A stretch of 64,000 bases of DNA from Poecilobothrus nobilitatus (GCA_947095535.1 OX352773.1:126744830-126808829), one strand, 5' to 3'; shown: positions 43,690 to 55,152, counted from the first letter of the stretch. Numbers and translations are program-made. The notes: generated by a model from the letters alone, not told the origin.

Positions 43690-44640
43690 ACGATCGGAAA
43701 TTGGAATTTATCACTTGCAGTAGCTTTTGTTCTTGTATTTTTCATGGAACATGTCTTGGTTTGGAGAGAACCTGGCAGTCGCCTAGATTAAAGGAGTACT
43801 TTATGTGTGAGGGATATCAAAATATACAACTTATTGGTAAGAACTTTCTTGACAGATTCTCAGACAAACTAGACACTTTGTTTGATGACCAAAATGCACT
43901 GATCAATAGATGTTCTAGAGTAATTGAATTTAACTCCAAGTCGGATCGGAAAACGATCTATTCCAAATAAATGTAGTAATTGAATCGCCGCTTTGTTATA
44001 ACGATGGGAGCTTAGATATTGGTATACAATTTAGTGATCAGCAAATGCAACTTATTAGGCGTGATCTTAATATCCTTAAAGCGGAGTTTACTGAAGCTGC
44101 TAAAAATTTTCTTCTACATCGTCTTTAAAACAATCAAGTGTAAACGCTGATTCAAGTATTAAGGACGAACTAGCTAAAATTATAGAAACTGTCACCTCTT
44201 TATCAAATTTCGCACAGTTTCAAATAAATCCCGTGCATAGTCATAATAACAATTTTATCGATACCTTAAGGCAAAACAACACATCTGCCAGTCCGGTTGT
44301 GACTACAAATGATACCGAAACCATTGGGTTCCGAAAAGGTTTTAAAATTGGGAACAAATTGGACACTGCAGAACTGGATGTATTGGATTTCCCGTCTTAG
44401 TAAATCTAATAATGAACATGTTGAAAAAGTTAATATGTATAATGCTCAAGAATCCATCTTTTAAAAAGGGTTGTCATCTTAAACAAACAAAACTAATATT
44501 TCTAAATTTTTAAAATTTAATTTTAATGTTAAACTACTTGGTTTAAAAAATATGACTCCATCATCTATCAACATAAAAAAATTTTTCTATAGTTGCTTTA
44601 AAATTGGTGTGCCTGCTGGAACTAGTTCATTACTCTTTCG
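43690..44640 (+). pseudogene. LINE-C ORF1 N-terminal half (finger, helix, RRM-like)
   Basis: The frame 43,701-43,970 holds ITCSSFCSCIFHGTCLGL, a C-x3-C ... H-x2-C half of a PHD-like finger (the first cysteine pair is lost with the start), then a helical segment with FLDRFSDKLDTLFDDQNAL. After frameshifts the RRM-like part reads KFLKFNFNVKLLGLKNMTPS near 44,500-44,560, then FKIGVPAGTSSLLFRM. Copy 5 on the other strand has the same finger with the full C-x4-C start. Confidence 0.7.
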
Positions 44641-44656
44641 CATGTGAGTAAAAAAA

Positions 44657-45789
44657 ATGAAGAAATTGAAGGCAACTGTCTCGAACTGGGTTGATAAGTC
44701 AATCACACAAGAAGATAACACTAATTCTAATTCTAAGTTTTCCAATAGCTCTAAATCTAGAATAGAAACTAATAATAATATAAATAATAAAGGTAAGATT
44801 ACTAATACTAATATTAAAAATATTAAAAATAATAGATTTGAATTGTTGGACAACAATGGGTTGAGTAGTGAGGAAATGAACACGGCGGATTTCACTTCTG
44901 ATCGTAAAAAATAATCTCCTCTATTTGTTGGCTTTGGCTATAAATTTTCTGGTTCTGCTAACATCTTTAAAAATAATAAACAAAATAACGATTAAAATAC
45001 TAATATTAAAAATAAGAAAAAGTACAAAATTTCTAAAGTAAATCATCAAAACAAAATTAATAATTATGTTTTTAATCGAAGTAATAATAAAATTAATAAT
45101 AATAACATTATTTATGATTCCGATCATCAACCTACATCTTCTACTAAAAGTCTTATTCTAATTCAAAAAGTGGAATGCATAATGTTCAAACTTCTGTTGA
45201 AGCAACTTCTTGCGATCCTAGAAGTAGCAACACGGATAATAATACCAATACGGTGCATCAAACTACTGCTTCTTCTTCACCCTACTCTCAACGTTATCCT
45301 AATTTCAAACCAGGTGCTGAATTTAATGCCCAATCTATTATATCTACACCCTCTTCTGATTTAACAAAATCTTCTAACTGCGTTAATCCACTTATTCCTC
45401 CAATCGTTCGTTTCGCTCAAAATAGTGTTGAGAATGGTGACAATGTTTATGCTCTTTCTAGACTTAGGAATCCTAGGATATATGAAAATGTAAGGCTCTT
45501 CTTAGCATATTTATATTATTAGGAAGATTATGTTTGCATGGAGGGTAAAACTAAAACTAGTATTGAAGGCCTGCCGTCCGATTACAAGGATTTACTAAAT
45601 CTGTATGTGAAATATCATGATACACTTGGAATATCTGAAAAGTTGGTTAAGACTGATCTGGATGCTTACCGTTCCCATAATGAAAGCAAAATAATCAATT
45701 ACTTACAAAGAACAAAGGAACTTCTTCAGAAGAACAAAACTTCAATTAATGTTTTTCTTAATTCCAAAATTCTAGATTTTGATTTTTAA
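44657..45789 (+). pseudogene. LINE-C ORF1 linker and conserved C-terminal domain
   Basis: The frame 44,657-44,914 is an asparagine/serine-rich linker (TNNNINNKGKITNTNIKNIK). After frameshifts, 45,175-45,522 and 45,538-45,789 carry a helical domain with NPLIPPIVRFAQNSV, YALSRLRNPRIYENVRLFLA, GLPSDYKDLLNLYVKYH and DLDAYRSH. The same blocks in the same order appear in copy 5 at 59,032-59,430, so this domain is under selection in the family. I do not recognise it as a named domain. A stop after LYY and a one-codon gap split it here. Confidence 0.75.
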
Positions 45790-45799
45790 ATCTAAACCG

Positions 45800-46710
45800 A
45801 AACATGGCTTTCTCATTCTATTAATTCACTTGAATTATTTAGTCATTGTTTTTCTGTTTTTCGCAAGGATAGATATAAAATTGATCACCACTCTAATAAT
45901 TCGTTAATTCCAAAAGGTGGTGGCGTACTTATTGCTTCGAAATCTACATTTGATTGCGATGAACTACTTCTTCCGGAATTTGCTCAACTTGAAATCCTCC
46001 CTGTTAAGCTTAAAATTATTAAGAAATTCATTTTTACTGTTTGCTGCTATATTCCTGCGAACTCTTCAATCGATACCTATCAAAATTTCTGTTTAACTCT
46101 TGATGCTTTATCTTCTCTTATGCTTTATCTTCTCCTCTGATGAACTAATTATTTGTGGTGATTTCAATCATCCACAGTTGAATTGGGTCATTGATGAAGA
46201 AGAAAATTTTATGGTACTTGTCAATGTTAACACTGAAAGTGCTTAAATTTTAGTGGATAATTGTAGAGCATGGGGCCCTCAACAAATCTCGAATATTTTA
46301 AATCATCAAAGTAAACAATTAGATCTTTTATTCAAGACTGATTGGATTAATTCTAAAATTAATAATACTGATAGACCTCTAGTTAATATTGATAACTATC
46401 ACCCTCCAATCAGCTTTTGTTTCTGCCACAATAGTCCAGCTAATTCTAAAGCTGCTACTTTCTTTAGATATAATTTTAATAGAGCTGATTTTCCTGGGTT
46501 AAATAATTATTTTGTGTCAATCGATTTTTCATTTTTAGAAAATTTTGTTGATATAAATCTTGCTGTTAGTAATTTTGATTCTATTCTTTTTGATGGATTT
46601 AATATGTTCATACCTCTTACTCGAGATAAAAATCTAAATTCCAGTCTTCCGTGGTTTAATTCTAATTTAAAAAAATTACGCAAAAAAAAAATAAAGCATG
46701 GATCTTAAAT
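45800..46710 (+). pseudogene. LINE-C endonuclease remnant
   Basis: In changing frames I read PKGGGVLIASKSTFDCDELL near 45,911 and GDFNHPQLNWVIDEEE near 46,160, a nuclease core. The open frame 46,253-46,708 reads SKQLDLLFKTDW and INIDNYHPPISFCF-like sequence, where the usual SDH is replaced by DNYHPP, then SLPWFNSNLKKLRKKK, the junction to the RT. The catalytic asparagine and glutamate at the N-terminus are not found. Confidence 0.7.
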
Positions 46711-46959
46711 TCAAAAGTGATTTTTACGTGAAGTGATTATTTATTTATTTTACGTAAAAGTGATTCAGATATACTGCTTCTAATATTCTCAATAATCCAC
46801 AAATGTTTTGGAAATTTGTTAACTCAAAAAGAAAATCCGATTACTATCCTAATTTTTTGTTCTTTATAACCCATGCTTAATCGCTGTTTTTTTTAAAAAT
46901 TTCTTTTCTAGTTCCTACGCCCCCAATGCATTGCAAGTAGATAAAGTTAAATTTAACCA

Positions 46960-48010
46960 CTTCTATCCTCACTGAAATATTAATTTATCTCATTTCAATT
47001 TTTCACTTAATGAAGTTTTAAAATATTTATTTTCTGTAAGTAACGAAGTAAATCCCGGTCCAGATAGTGTTCTATCTATTATATTAAAAACGTGTGCACA
47101 TTCTTTACCTTTTCCTTTGTCTATTCTTTTCAACAAGTCTTTGAAAACGGGAGACCCTATTCATAAACAAATTCTAAAAGTGAGATATCTAATTATCGCC
47201 CAATCGCGAAGCTATCTAATATTTCTAAATTATTTAAACTCCTGGTATATTATCACATTTACAATTATTGTATAAATTTGATTTTTTCTTTTTTTGGAAC
47301 TGGTGTGTTCTTAATAATCTTGGCTTAAATGTAGATAAATGTGCCGCAGTTTCATGTACTTGAAACATTATTTCTAATGTTTCGGACTATAATTTTAATG
47401 ACATGTAAATTAAAAAGCACTCTTTATCTAATGATTTGGGTGTACTTTGTGATTATGAACTTACGTTTATTGATCATTATGATAAAATTATTAATAAAGC
47501 GAATTCTGTTAGGGTGGTTCTATATTAAAAGGTGGTTTAAAAAATTTAATGATCCATATATTCCTAAATCATTATATACCTCCTTGGTTCGACATAATCT
47601 TGGACATGCAAGTCCTGTTTGGTTTCCATTATATAATTTACATATAAATAGAATCGAAGCTGTTCAAAAGAACTTTCTCAGATTTACTTTTCGGAATCTG
47701 CAATGGTTCGATCCAATTAATTTACCACCGTATTTCGATAGACATAAGTTAATAACCATAAGTTCTGATATTGTATTTATTACACAGGTTTTAAAGACGA
47801 AATTAATTCCTCTTCTATAAAAAATAAAATTATAAATCACACAATTACTGGTAATCTCTTTCGATCTGTAAGCTTCTTTTATGTGCCCTTTCATCGAACT
47901 AACTATGGGAAAAATGAGCCTATTAGCTGAATGTTTATGTTAGTTAATCGCCACAAGGATTTAATTAATTTAGATTTGAGTAAAACTCAACTTAAAAGAT
48001 CCTTATTTCA
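46960..48010 (+). pseudogene. LINE-C RT fingers and post-RT region
   Basis: VNPGPDSVLSIILKTC near 47,050 and SNYRPIAKLSNISKLF near 47,190-47,235 belong to the RT fingers. The palm with both catalytic boxes is missing. The frame 47,341-47,820 has LYTSLVRHNLGHASPVWFPL and HINRIEAVQKNFLRFTFRNL, the post-RT landmarks of the family, then PPYFDRHKLITI. A frameshift follows, and the last coding words (HRTNYGKNEPIS) are near 47,895. Confidence 0.75.
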
Positions 48011-48179
48011 GATTCTGTCTAAGTATTCTGCACTCAGCTTATTGTTGCTACTCTATACCATCTTTCAATACTTCTGTATAACTTAATTAATATAATTTTT
48101 GATTAGGGCAATAACTTTTAATACTTAATGTTTTTCTTTTCATTTTATAAGTTTAAATAGTCTTAAGTTTTCGTAATTT

Positions 48180-48430
48180 ATTATACCCTACACCTAAAGT
48201 ATAGGGTATATTAACTTTGGTATGATGTTTGTAACCACCGAGTTAGATATGGGCATGTATATATATTCTGAATCAGGATCACATCCTGAGTCGATTTAAC
48301 GATGTCCGTGCGTCCGTCCGTCCGTCCGTCCGGTCGCACGATAACTCAAAAACTAATAAGGCTATCTTGATGAAATTTATATAGTAGGTTACTAATTACG
48401 AAAGGAAGGATAAGTTCGTACATTCATATT
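48180..48430 (-). mobile_element. HINE-1 copy B1, 3' end only
   Basis: On the minus strand this is the 3' core of HINE-1 ending in the hairpin TATACCCTA/TAGGGTATA (48,183-48,211). A (GTCC)n microsatellite lies at 48,309-48,332, next to GTCGATTTAACGATG-type core sequence. It abuts the LINE-C 3' end on the left. A small palindrome (ATTCATATTTACAAATATGAAT) lies at 48,422-48,443, beyond the HINE match. Confidence 0.7.
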
Positions 48431-48598
48431 TACAAATATGAATGTAGGTCAATAATTAGTATTGCATCAATGTAACTTAATTTTATTTATTTAATTAATG
48501 CAACATTAACAATTTTTATAGCTGTTTTCTTTGCATAAGTTAATAATTTTTATTCCAAGTCGCCAATATTATTAATTTTAGGTACAAAAAATAATAAT

Positions 48599-49350
48599 AA
48601 CAAGTAAATGTAACAGTAAGTCGATGCAACCGACTTATTAATACCCTACATCTGAATAATTCGAATTAAATTAAAAATCCATTCGTTTTTTTGGCAGCTA
48701 CTTGGATTTGGTCCTTGGGTTCTGATTTTGGAAGCTTCCGAACGGGCCTCAGAGCGAATGATATTATCTCCAAAAGCAACAAAGATAGCACTTTTAATTT
48801 TGTTCAATGATGTTCCTTCCCGTTCGATTTATGTCTCTGAAATTTAAGAGAATTTTGTCCATGGGTTTGGATTTTGAAAGCTTCCGAACGAGCACCAGAG
48901 CAAATGAGATTATCTCCAAAACCAACTAAGACCTTTAAATTAATTATTTATGTTTCTAAAATTTGTGAGGATTTGGTCCATGGATTCAAATCTTGGAAGC
49001 TTCCGGACGAGCCCCTGAGCAAACGTGTATATCTCCACAACCAACAAAGATAGAACTTTTATTTTTAGTACAAAGGTGTTCTGTTATGTTTCCTTTTCTG
49101 TAAAATTGGAAACTAATATTTGAAAGAATTTGAACCATGGGTTCGTATTTTGGAAACTTCCGGACGAGCACAAGAGCAACAAGCATATCTCCAAAACCAA
49201 CAAAAGTGGAACCTTTAAGAGGATGGCTCTTTTACGTTCCTGAAATTCGAGTTGAATAAGACAGAAAAGGGAAGAAGTTCAAGCAGCTGCCAAAAAAACT
49301 AATGGATTTTTAATTTAATTCGAATTATTCAGGTGTAGGGTATTATTAAG
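48599..49350. mobile_element. HINE-1 fold-back derivative with two 5' ends
   Basis: A plus-oriented 5' end (48,599-48,690, with TAAGTCGATGCAACCGACTT) is followed by tandem units in the reverse orientation (48,700-49,220, GGAAGCTTCCGAACGGGC) and then a minus-oriented 5' end (49,270-49,350). The two ~90 bp ends are inverted repeats of one another, with no 3' end between them. The unit at 49,030-49,090 is the 157 base type. Confidence 0.7.
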
Positions 49351-49364
49351 TCAGTTGCATCAAT

Positions 49365-49907
49365 TTTTCAAATGTCAGTTTCCAATTTTACAGAAAAGGA
49401 AACATAACAGAACACCTTTGTACTAAAAACAAAAGTTCTATCTTTGTTGGTAGTGGAGATATACTCATTTGCTCTGGGGTTTGTTTGGAAGCTTCCAAGA
49501 TAAGAACCCATGAACCAAATCCTCTCAAATTTCAGAGACTTAAATGGAACATGAAAGAACACCACTCTGCCAAATTTAAAGGTTATGTCTTTGTTGGTTT
49601 TGGAGATAATCTCATTTGCTCTGGTGCTCGTTCGGAAGCTTCCAAAATCCAAACCCATTGACCAAATCCTCTTAAATTTCAGAGACCTAAATCGATCGGG
49701 AAGGAACATCATTGTACAAAATTTAAAGGTTCTATCGTTGTTAATTTTGGAGATAATCTCGTTTGCTCTGGGGCTCGTTCGGAAGCTTCCAAAATCCGAA
49801 CCCATGCATCAAATCCTCTCAAATTTCAGAGACCAAAGTCAAACATGAAAGAACACCATTCTGCCAAATTTAAAGGTTATATCTTTGTTGTTTTTGGAGA
49901 TAATCTC
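49365..49907 (+). mobile_element. HINE-1 tandem units, plus orientation
   Basis: Four units (GGAGATA landmarks near 49,456, 49,603, 49,750 and 49,896) follow directly after the truncated minus 5' end at 49,350. The last unit breaks at ATAATCTCATT (49,908), where a reverse transcriptase fragment begins. Confidence 0.75.
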
Positions 49908-50700
49908 ATTGAAGGAACATCATTTAAAAGCATTGCAAAATGCAAAAAACAAAAAGGCCACAATGTCCGATGACGTATTATCAGAAATAATTAAATTAAT
50001 TGATGACCAAAACATAGATGTGTTGCACAAAATCTTCAACAAAGTATATGATACCCGTATTTTTCCTTCAGATTGGCTTTTATCAACATTTATCGCTTTT
50101 CCAAAGAATGTTAACGCTAAATCATGCAGTGACCATAGACTGATAAGTTTAATGAGTCATACACTCAAAATATTTCTTAAAGTGCTCCACAATCGCATCT
50201 ACTCAAAAGCGGAAATACATATGGAAAAGACACAATTTGGGTTTAAGGGAGGAACGGGCACAAGAGAAGCTCTCTTTTGTGTTGAAGTACTCGTTCAAAA
50301 TTGTTGTGATGTCAAGAAAGATGTTTTCCTATGTTTTCTTGACTATGAGAAAGCGTTTGATAAAGTCCAACATCATAAACTTATGGAAATATTAAGCACG
50401 ATAGATATTGATAATAAAACTATTAGATGCATTGAAAATTTGTACTGGCATCAGACAGCCAACATAAAAACTTCAGATGGGCTAACCGGAAACATTTTAA
50501 TTAAGCGTGGAGTTCGACAGGGTTGTATCTTATCACCTCTGCTTTTCAATTTGTATGCAGAGAAGATCTTCCAAGAAGTATAGAATCAGTTGAAATAGGT
50601 ATCAAAATAAACGGTACCTGTCTTAATAACATCAAATATGCTGATGACACAACCCTTTTGGCAGATAATTTAAGTGATTTACAACATTTAATAAACTTAT
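49908..50700 (+). pseudogene. RTE-like reverse transcriptase fragment within HINE-1
   Basis: The frame 49,885-50,583 reads DHRLISLMSHTLKIFLKVLH, TQFGFKGGTGTREALF, the first catalytic block CFLDYEKAFDKVQHHKL, and GVRQGCILSPLLFNLYAEKI. A frameshift near 50,583 leads to KYADDTTLLADNLSDL (50,634-50,681) with the catalytic YADD. The motif set differs from LINE-A, -B and -C and resembles the RTE/BovB group. Both catalytic sites are intact; only the frameshift breaks it. There is no endonuclease, 3' UTR or tail. It is bounded on both sides by HINE-1 sequence. Confidence 0.8.
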
Positions 50701-50784
50701 GGATTTTTAATTTAATTCGAAATATTCAGGGGTAGGGTATTAATAAGTCGGTTGCATCGACTTACTGTTACATTTACTTGTTTT
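50701..50784 (-). mobile_element. HINE-1 5' end closing the RT-containing segment
   Basis: On the minus strand this is the 5' end (AACAAGTAAATGTAACAG start at 50,784, hairpin TAAGTCG/CGACTTA at 50,745-50,765). It is the same end seen at 38,971, 48,599 and 58,035. It abuts the gypsy integrase at 50,785. Confidence 0.7.
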
Positions 50785-52490
50785 CATTTCGTCTTCCATC
50801 ATTGCTTTTATCAAAGCGGCGTTAAACGACTTTTCGTTGTATGTGATGACCCATTCTGGAACGCCATAGTAAAACAAAATATCCCGTAATGTTAGTCTGA
50901 CATTTTCTGTTAATGTACTTTCTATAACTCTCGCTTGGGCAAACTTCGTTAACTTATCCATTGCTGTTAAAATCAACTTAGATTCGGTCGAGAAAATGTT
51001 TAGGTGAACGATATGACCCGCAAAGCTTGGGATTGGTGTTTGTTTTATTTCTGGATTATTGGGATACTGATCATATTTAGTTTTCTTACATACTGTGCAT
51101 GTTGAAACCAAATTAAATATTTTCCTGTTCCTTTTCGGAAAATAATAATTGCGAATTATTTGACCTTTATTTTCATGTGCATTTTTATGGGCGCGTTTGT
51201 GATTTTCTAATATGAGCTCATTCAGTTGACTTTCATCCATAATATCTTTGGCCAGTATTCTTGTAAATTTTAATCTAAAACTTTCAAAATTTTTAGTATA
51301 AATTTATTGTATCTTACCCATAATACTTTTTTCCGCCATTATTGCATTTATCGTTTTTGGATTCAAATATATTTTAGGATATTCACGAGTTCTTTTTCCT
51401 TAAAATAAATTCTTGTTATTATGTGCCGGACAGCCAAGAAAGGTGTTAATTAATTCGTAATCGACTTGACCACCGCGTTTTAAAATTAATTGCTTTCTGA
51501 ACGCATTAATGGGAGTCTCCACAAATTGAATGTAATTCTGCGAGGAACTCTCAGCACTATGTTGCGTTGTTGTTATCGTATGAGTTTCCGATTATTTAAG
51601 TAATCTTGATAACGTGTCAGCTACCTCGTTCGTCTGACCAGGCTTGTACTTGATCTCGTAGTTGTACTCTTCAAGGATGGCCTTCCATCTCTTTAACTTA
51701 CTGTTGGAGTTCTTATTGCTCAAAGCATACGTAAGTGAATATTATCAGTTTTTTGGATTCATATAAGAAATTCCTTAACAAAGTCAGTGACCAAATGATA
51801 GCTAACATCTCCTTCTCGTTAGTGGCGTATGATTCCTCGTGAGGGTCCTGGAAATAAATGTGATTGGCTTTCTTCCTTGAGACAACACCGCCCCAATCCC
51901 GTAGTTAGACGCATAGGTTGTTAGTTCGAATTTTCTATCAAAATCAGGATATTTCAGGATGACATCTTCTGATATTAATGAGTGTTTCAGTTCGAAGAAG
52001 GCTTATTCGACCTCATTGTTCAACGTGATAGGAGTAGTTTTCGATTGATTTTTGGACACATGTCCTCCCTCCCCTCTTAAAATGGATGTCAGTGGTTTTG
52101 TGATCTTAGCAAAGTCACAGATAAACCTTCTGTAGTACCCTGACATACCTAAAAACGAACGTAAATCTTTTGGAGTTTTCGGTAATGGCATATCGCAAAT
52201 TTTCTGTACTTTTTTTGGGTTGGGTTTTATTCCTTATGCCGAAATCACAAACCCTAAGAATTCAAGTTCATTTCGTAAAAATTCGCTTTTGTCCAATTGT
52301 AATTTCATGTTGGCTGATTCGAGTGTTGTAATACGTGGAAGTGACTTTCCTTATCCTTGCCAAAGATTATTATGTCGTCTATATAGACATAATAAAATTT
52401 TCCAATATGTTCCCTAAGGATGTCATCAACGGCTCTTTGGAAAATTGAAATCTTATTAAGATAGCGAAAATATAAAATTGTTTTCACAGC
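50785..52490 (-). pseudogene. Errantivirus-like gypsy pol, truncated (RT to integrase)
   Basis: On the minus strand, in order: RT palm with YVYIDDIIIFGKD (52,305-52,487; YIDD at 52,374-52,385), FLGMSGYYRRFICDF with PLPKTPKDLRS (52,003-52,191), RNase H end KPGQTNEVADTLSRL near 51,600-51,650, and the integrase frame 50,740-51,240. The integrase has a zinc-binding H-x3-H (HKRAH, then HENKG), C-x2-C in CTVCKK, and core motifs (HIVHLNIFSTES; TAMDKLTKFAQA). It resembles insect gypsy/ZAM-type elements and is unlike the other gypsy in this window. The second catalytic aspartate is replaced (VITYNEKSF for the usual TDNE). RNase H is broken by stops. A HINE-1 end cuts it at 50,784. Confidence 0.8.
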
Positions 52491-53512
52491 TGATACTGAA
52501 AAAATGTATCACCAAGATAGCAGAGATCGAGATTACCAAAGAATTCTTTGGCGAAATTCAACAAGAGAGCTAATTAAGGAGTATAACTGCTGCAGCACCT
52601 TATCTAGCAATTAAAGCATTAAATCAACTGGCTGCAGATAACGGTCACTTATTTACGTTGGAAGCTAAAGCAATTTTAAATGATACATGAATGGATGATG
52701 TTGTTTCAGCAACAGATGATTATGAAACTGCTGTGAAAAAATTTACTCAACTTATACAACTTCTTAAAGGTGGGAAGCTAAATCTCAGAAAATGAAGCAC
52801 TAACCATCCTAATCTGTTAAGACGAATAGAATTAAGACGAAGAGCTAAGAGAATCTGCAAACAGTATCAATTTTGATGATGGTGAACCAATAAAAGTATT
52901 AGGACTTCGCTGGGTACTGACCAGAAATTATTACTAAACGATGGATATTGTCTAAAATTACTCAAATCTTTGATCCAATAGGATTACTTTCTCCTATAAC
53001 CATTAAAATAAAATTATTGTTTCAAGAAATATGGTTAGAACAATCGGATTGGGATGATGCAGTTTCTGATAAAGTATTAAAGGAATGGTAAAAGATTAAA
53101 ACCGAATTACCATCTATTGAAAAATTTGAACTTTCACGTTGGATTGATTATGAAAATTCGGTAGAAACTTGTTAATTAGATGGATTTTCAGATGCCTCCG
53201 AAAAGGTGTACGGTGCAGTCGTTTACCTACGAACATTGAAAGCAGATGATCAAATTACAGTAAATCTTGTTACAGCAAAAAATAAGGTAGCACCATTAAG
53301 ATCACAATTATTATTGCCAAGATTATAGTTATGTGGCGCCTTATTTTTAGCCAGATTGATTAAAGACTTCAAGCTTAGATATTGACAATATAATGTCATT
53401 TGCTGGGACAGAATCTACAATTGTTTTATCGTGGCTACAAGAAGATCCACATCATTGGAAAACATTTGTTGGCAATAGAGTATCAGGAATACAATCGAGA
53501 TTTATTTATTTT
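52491..53512 (+). pseudogene. BEL/Pao pol fragment (RT to RNase H)
   Basis: In changing frames I read PYLAIKALNQLAADNG near 52,597, DDVVSATDDYETAVKKFTQL near 52,694 (the BEL-type YVDD region drifted to MDDVVS), KITQIFDPIGLLSPITIKIK near 52,956, and LFQEIWLEQSDWDDAV near 53,016. An RNase H block SDASEKVYGAVVYLRT lies near 53,190, and the end TESTIVLSWLQEDP and WKTFVGNRVSGIQS is in the open frame from 53,393. The IFDP(I/L)GLLSP and VLSWLQ words are diagnostic for BEL/Pao. The 3' side is cut at about 53,512 by LINE-C copy 5 inserted in reverse. Confidence 0.8.
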
Positions 53513-53946
53513 ATTATAAATACCAAGCAAGGTATTATATATGAATACAATTATATTTTTTATTTTTTTTTAACAATGATATACACAAAAAAAGAAAACA
53601 AAAACATGAAATGTGATTACAGGGCGCTTAACTTAACTTAAAAAAAACAAAAAAAAAAATTAAAAATTAAATTATTTATCAATTTTTACTTTTTTAACAT
53701 TGACATTAAATACAAAACAATACTTAAATTCGTAACAAAACTTTAATTTTTACAATATGACATAATACTTTAATAACTTTAATACAAAAATTGATGACTT
53801 AAGCAAAATGCACTATAAAAATTTAAATGTATGTTTAAATTATGAATTAGAATTAGTGTAATTTAGATTTAAATGTTCTTTTTGAAATTAATGAAGAAAA
53901 AAGATGACTGCGCTTATTGAAGATAGTGGCAACATCTGTATATTGG

Positions 53947-54375
53947 TTAATTTCTTCCGTATTCTGTTCTATGAGTTCGTTCAACTAAGAATCTCGTGTA
54001 TCTTGTTTGCCTAATCCCATAATTTACTATAAATTTGTTTTTCAAATATTGAATGTGAATATTGTCATAAAGAACATCGTAGGTGAAGCAAGATGAAGAA
54101 ATTTTCCTTCGAGATGACGATGTTAGCATGTTTAAAGATTTAAGTCTTATATTGTAACTCGAAAGATTAGCATAGTCGGAAGGATTAAACTGAATTCTTA
54201 AAGCAAATAAAAGAAATTGCTTTTGAACTGATTCAATTCTATCAGAATTTATTTGAAAAACTGGATCCCAAATAATATTACCATATTCTAGAATAGATCG
54301 TATTAGGAAACAGTAGAGAGCTTTTGTCACTGCTATATTGTTAAATTCTTTCGCTCTTCTTTTAATAAATCCCAA
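53947..54375 (-). pseudogene. LINE-C post-RT region, copy 5
   Basis: This 142-codon frame reads MGFIKRRAKEFNNI, FLIRSILEYGNIIWDPVF, SDRIESVQKQFLLFALRI and the family C-terminus TRYTRFLVERTHRTEYGRN. The matching frame in copy 2 (24,034-24,510) is about as long and continues ~45 residues further (to HNILKQS); here the frame ends early at a stop after GRN. Confidence 0.8.
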
Positions 54376-54552
54376 CTTTTATTTGCTTTAGAGATTATGA
54401 AATCATAGTGTAAATTAAAGCTAAGTTTATCGTCGAGGATAATACCAAGATCAGTAATACTGTATACCCGTTCAAGGGTTAGGTTTTGAATTGTATGGTC
54501 GTTAAGGATAGAAAATCGTTTGGAATCGAGTGGAACTTATGGATTTACATTT

Positions 54553-55137
54553 CTATACATTTAATTCCAAATTGTTCAATGAGCACCATTCTTGTAAATT
54601 ATTGAGTTTTGACTGCAGTAACGTTATACCAGAACTATTTTTAATGACTTGATATATTTTTAAACCGTCTGCAAACGCAATGTGCGGTATATCACCTAAT
54701 TTGTCAGATAAGTCAGAATTACATATATTAAACAAGAGTGGACCTAAATGCCTACCTTGCGGTACTCCTGAAGTGACATCGATACCTTGGAATTTAACAT
54801 TTTGAGTTTTTCCAGTAAGATAAGAATGGAGCCATAAAAGAAAAGAACCAGATATACCAAACATGGCAAGTTTTTTTAACAAAATGATACAATCAATACG
54901 ATCAAAAGCTTTGCTGAAATCTGTGTAAATTGCATCAACTTGGTACCCTTTCTCCATTTGATTCAAAATTTCAGATGTGTATATCATAAGGTTCGTAGTA
55001 GTAGAACGGCCTTTTCTAAAACGATGCTGTTGTTCATTAAGTTTTGTATCGATAATTGGCATAATTTTACCGACAAGAATTTTTTCGAACATTTTAGGTA
55101 TAGTCAATAAAATAGCTAAACCACGATTATTTTCCAC
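54553..55137 (-). pseudogene. LINE-C reverse transcriptase palm, catalytic D to G
   Basis: This 194-codon open frame has the RT core: AILLTIPKMFEKILVGKIMP, HRFRKGRSTTTNLMIY, first catalytic block IYTDFSKAFDRIDCI, GVPQGRHLGPLLFNI, and IAFADGLKIYQ at 54,664-54,680. The second aspartate of the FADD box is glycine here, which would abolish polymerase activity even though the rest of the domain is well kept. Other LINE-C copies keep FADD (10,483 and 11,956), so this is a private change. Confidence 0.85.
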
Positions 55138-55152
55138 AGATTCTTTATCACT

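Larger units (their letters stand above)
43641..48178 (+). mobile_element. LINE-C copy 3, full order but heavily decayed
   Basis: The copy has every part in order: ORF1 finger (43,690-43,970), coiled region (to about 44,300), RRM-like segment (44,500-44,650), asparagine-rich linker (44,657-45,130), conserved ORF1 C-terminal domain (45,370-45,789), endonuclease remnant (45,800-46,710), RT fingers (47,030-47,250) and post-RT region (47,500-48,010). The RT palm between about 47,250 and 47,330 is deleted. It is the second witness, after copy 5, for the domain order of this family. Confidence 0.8.
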
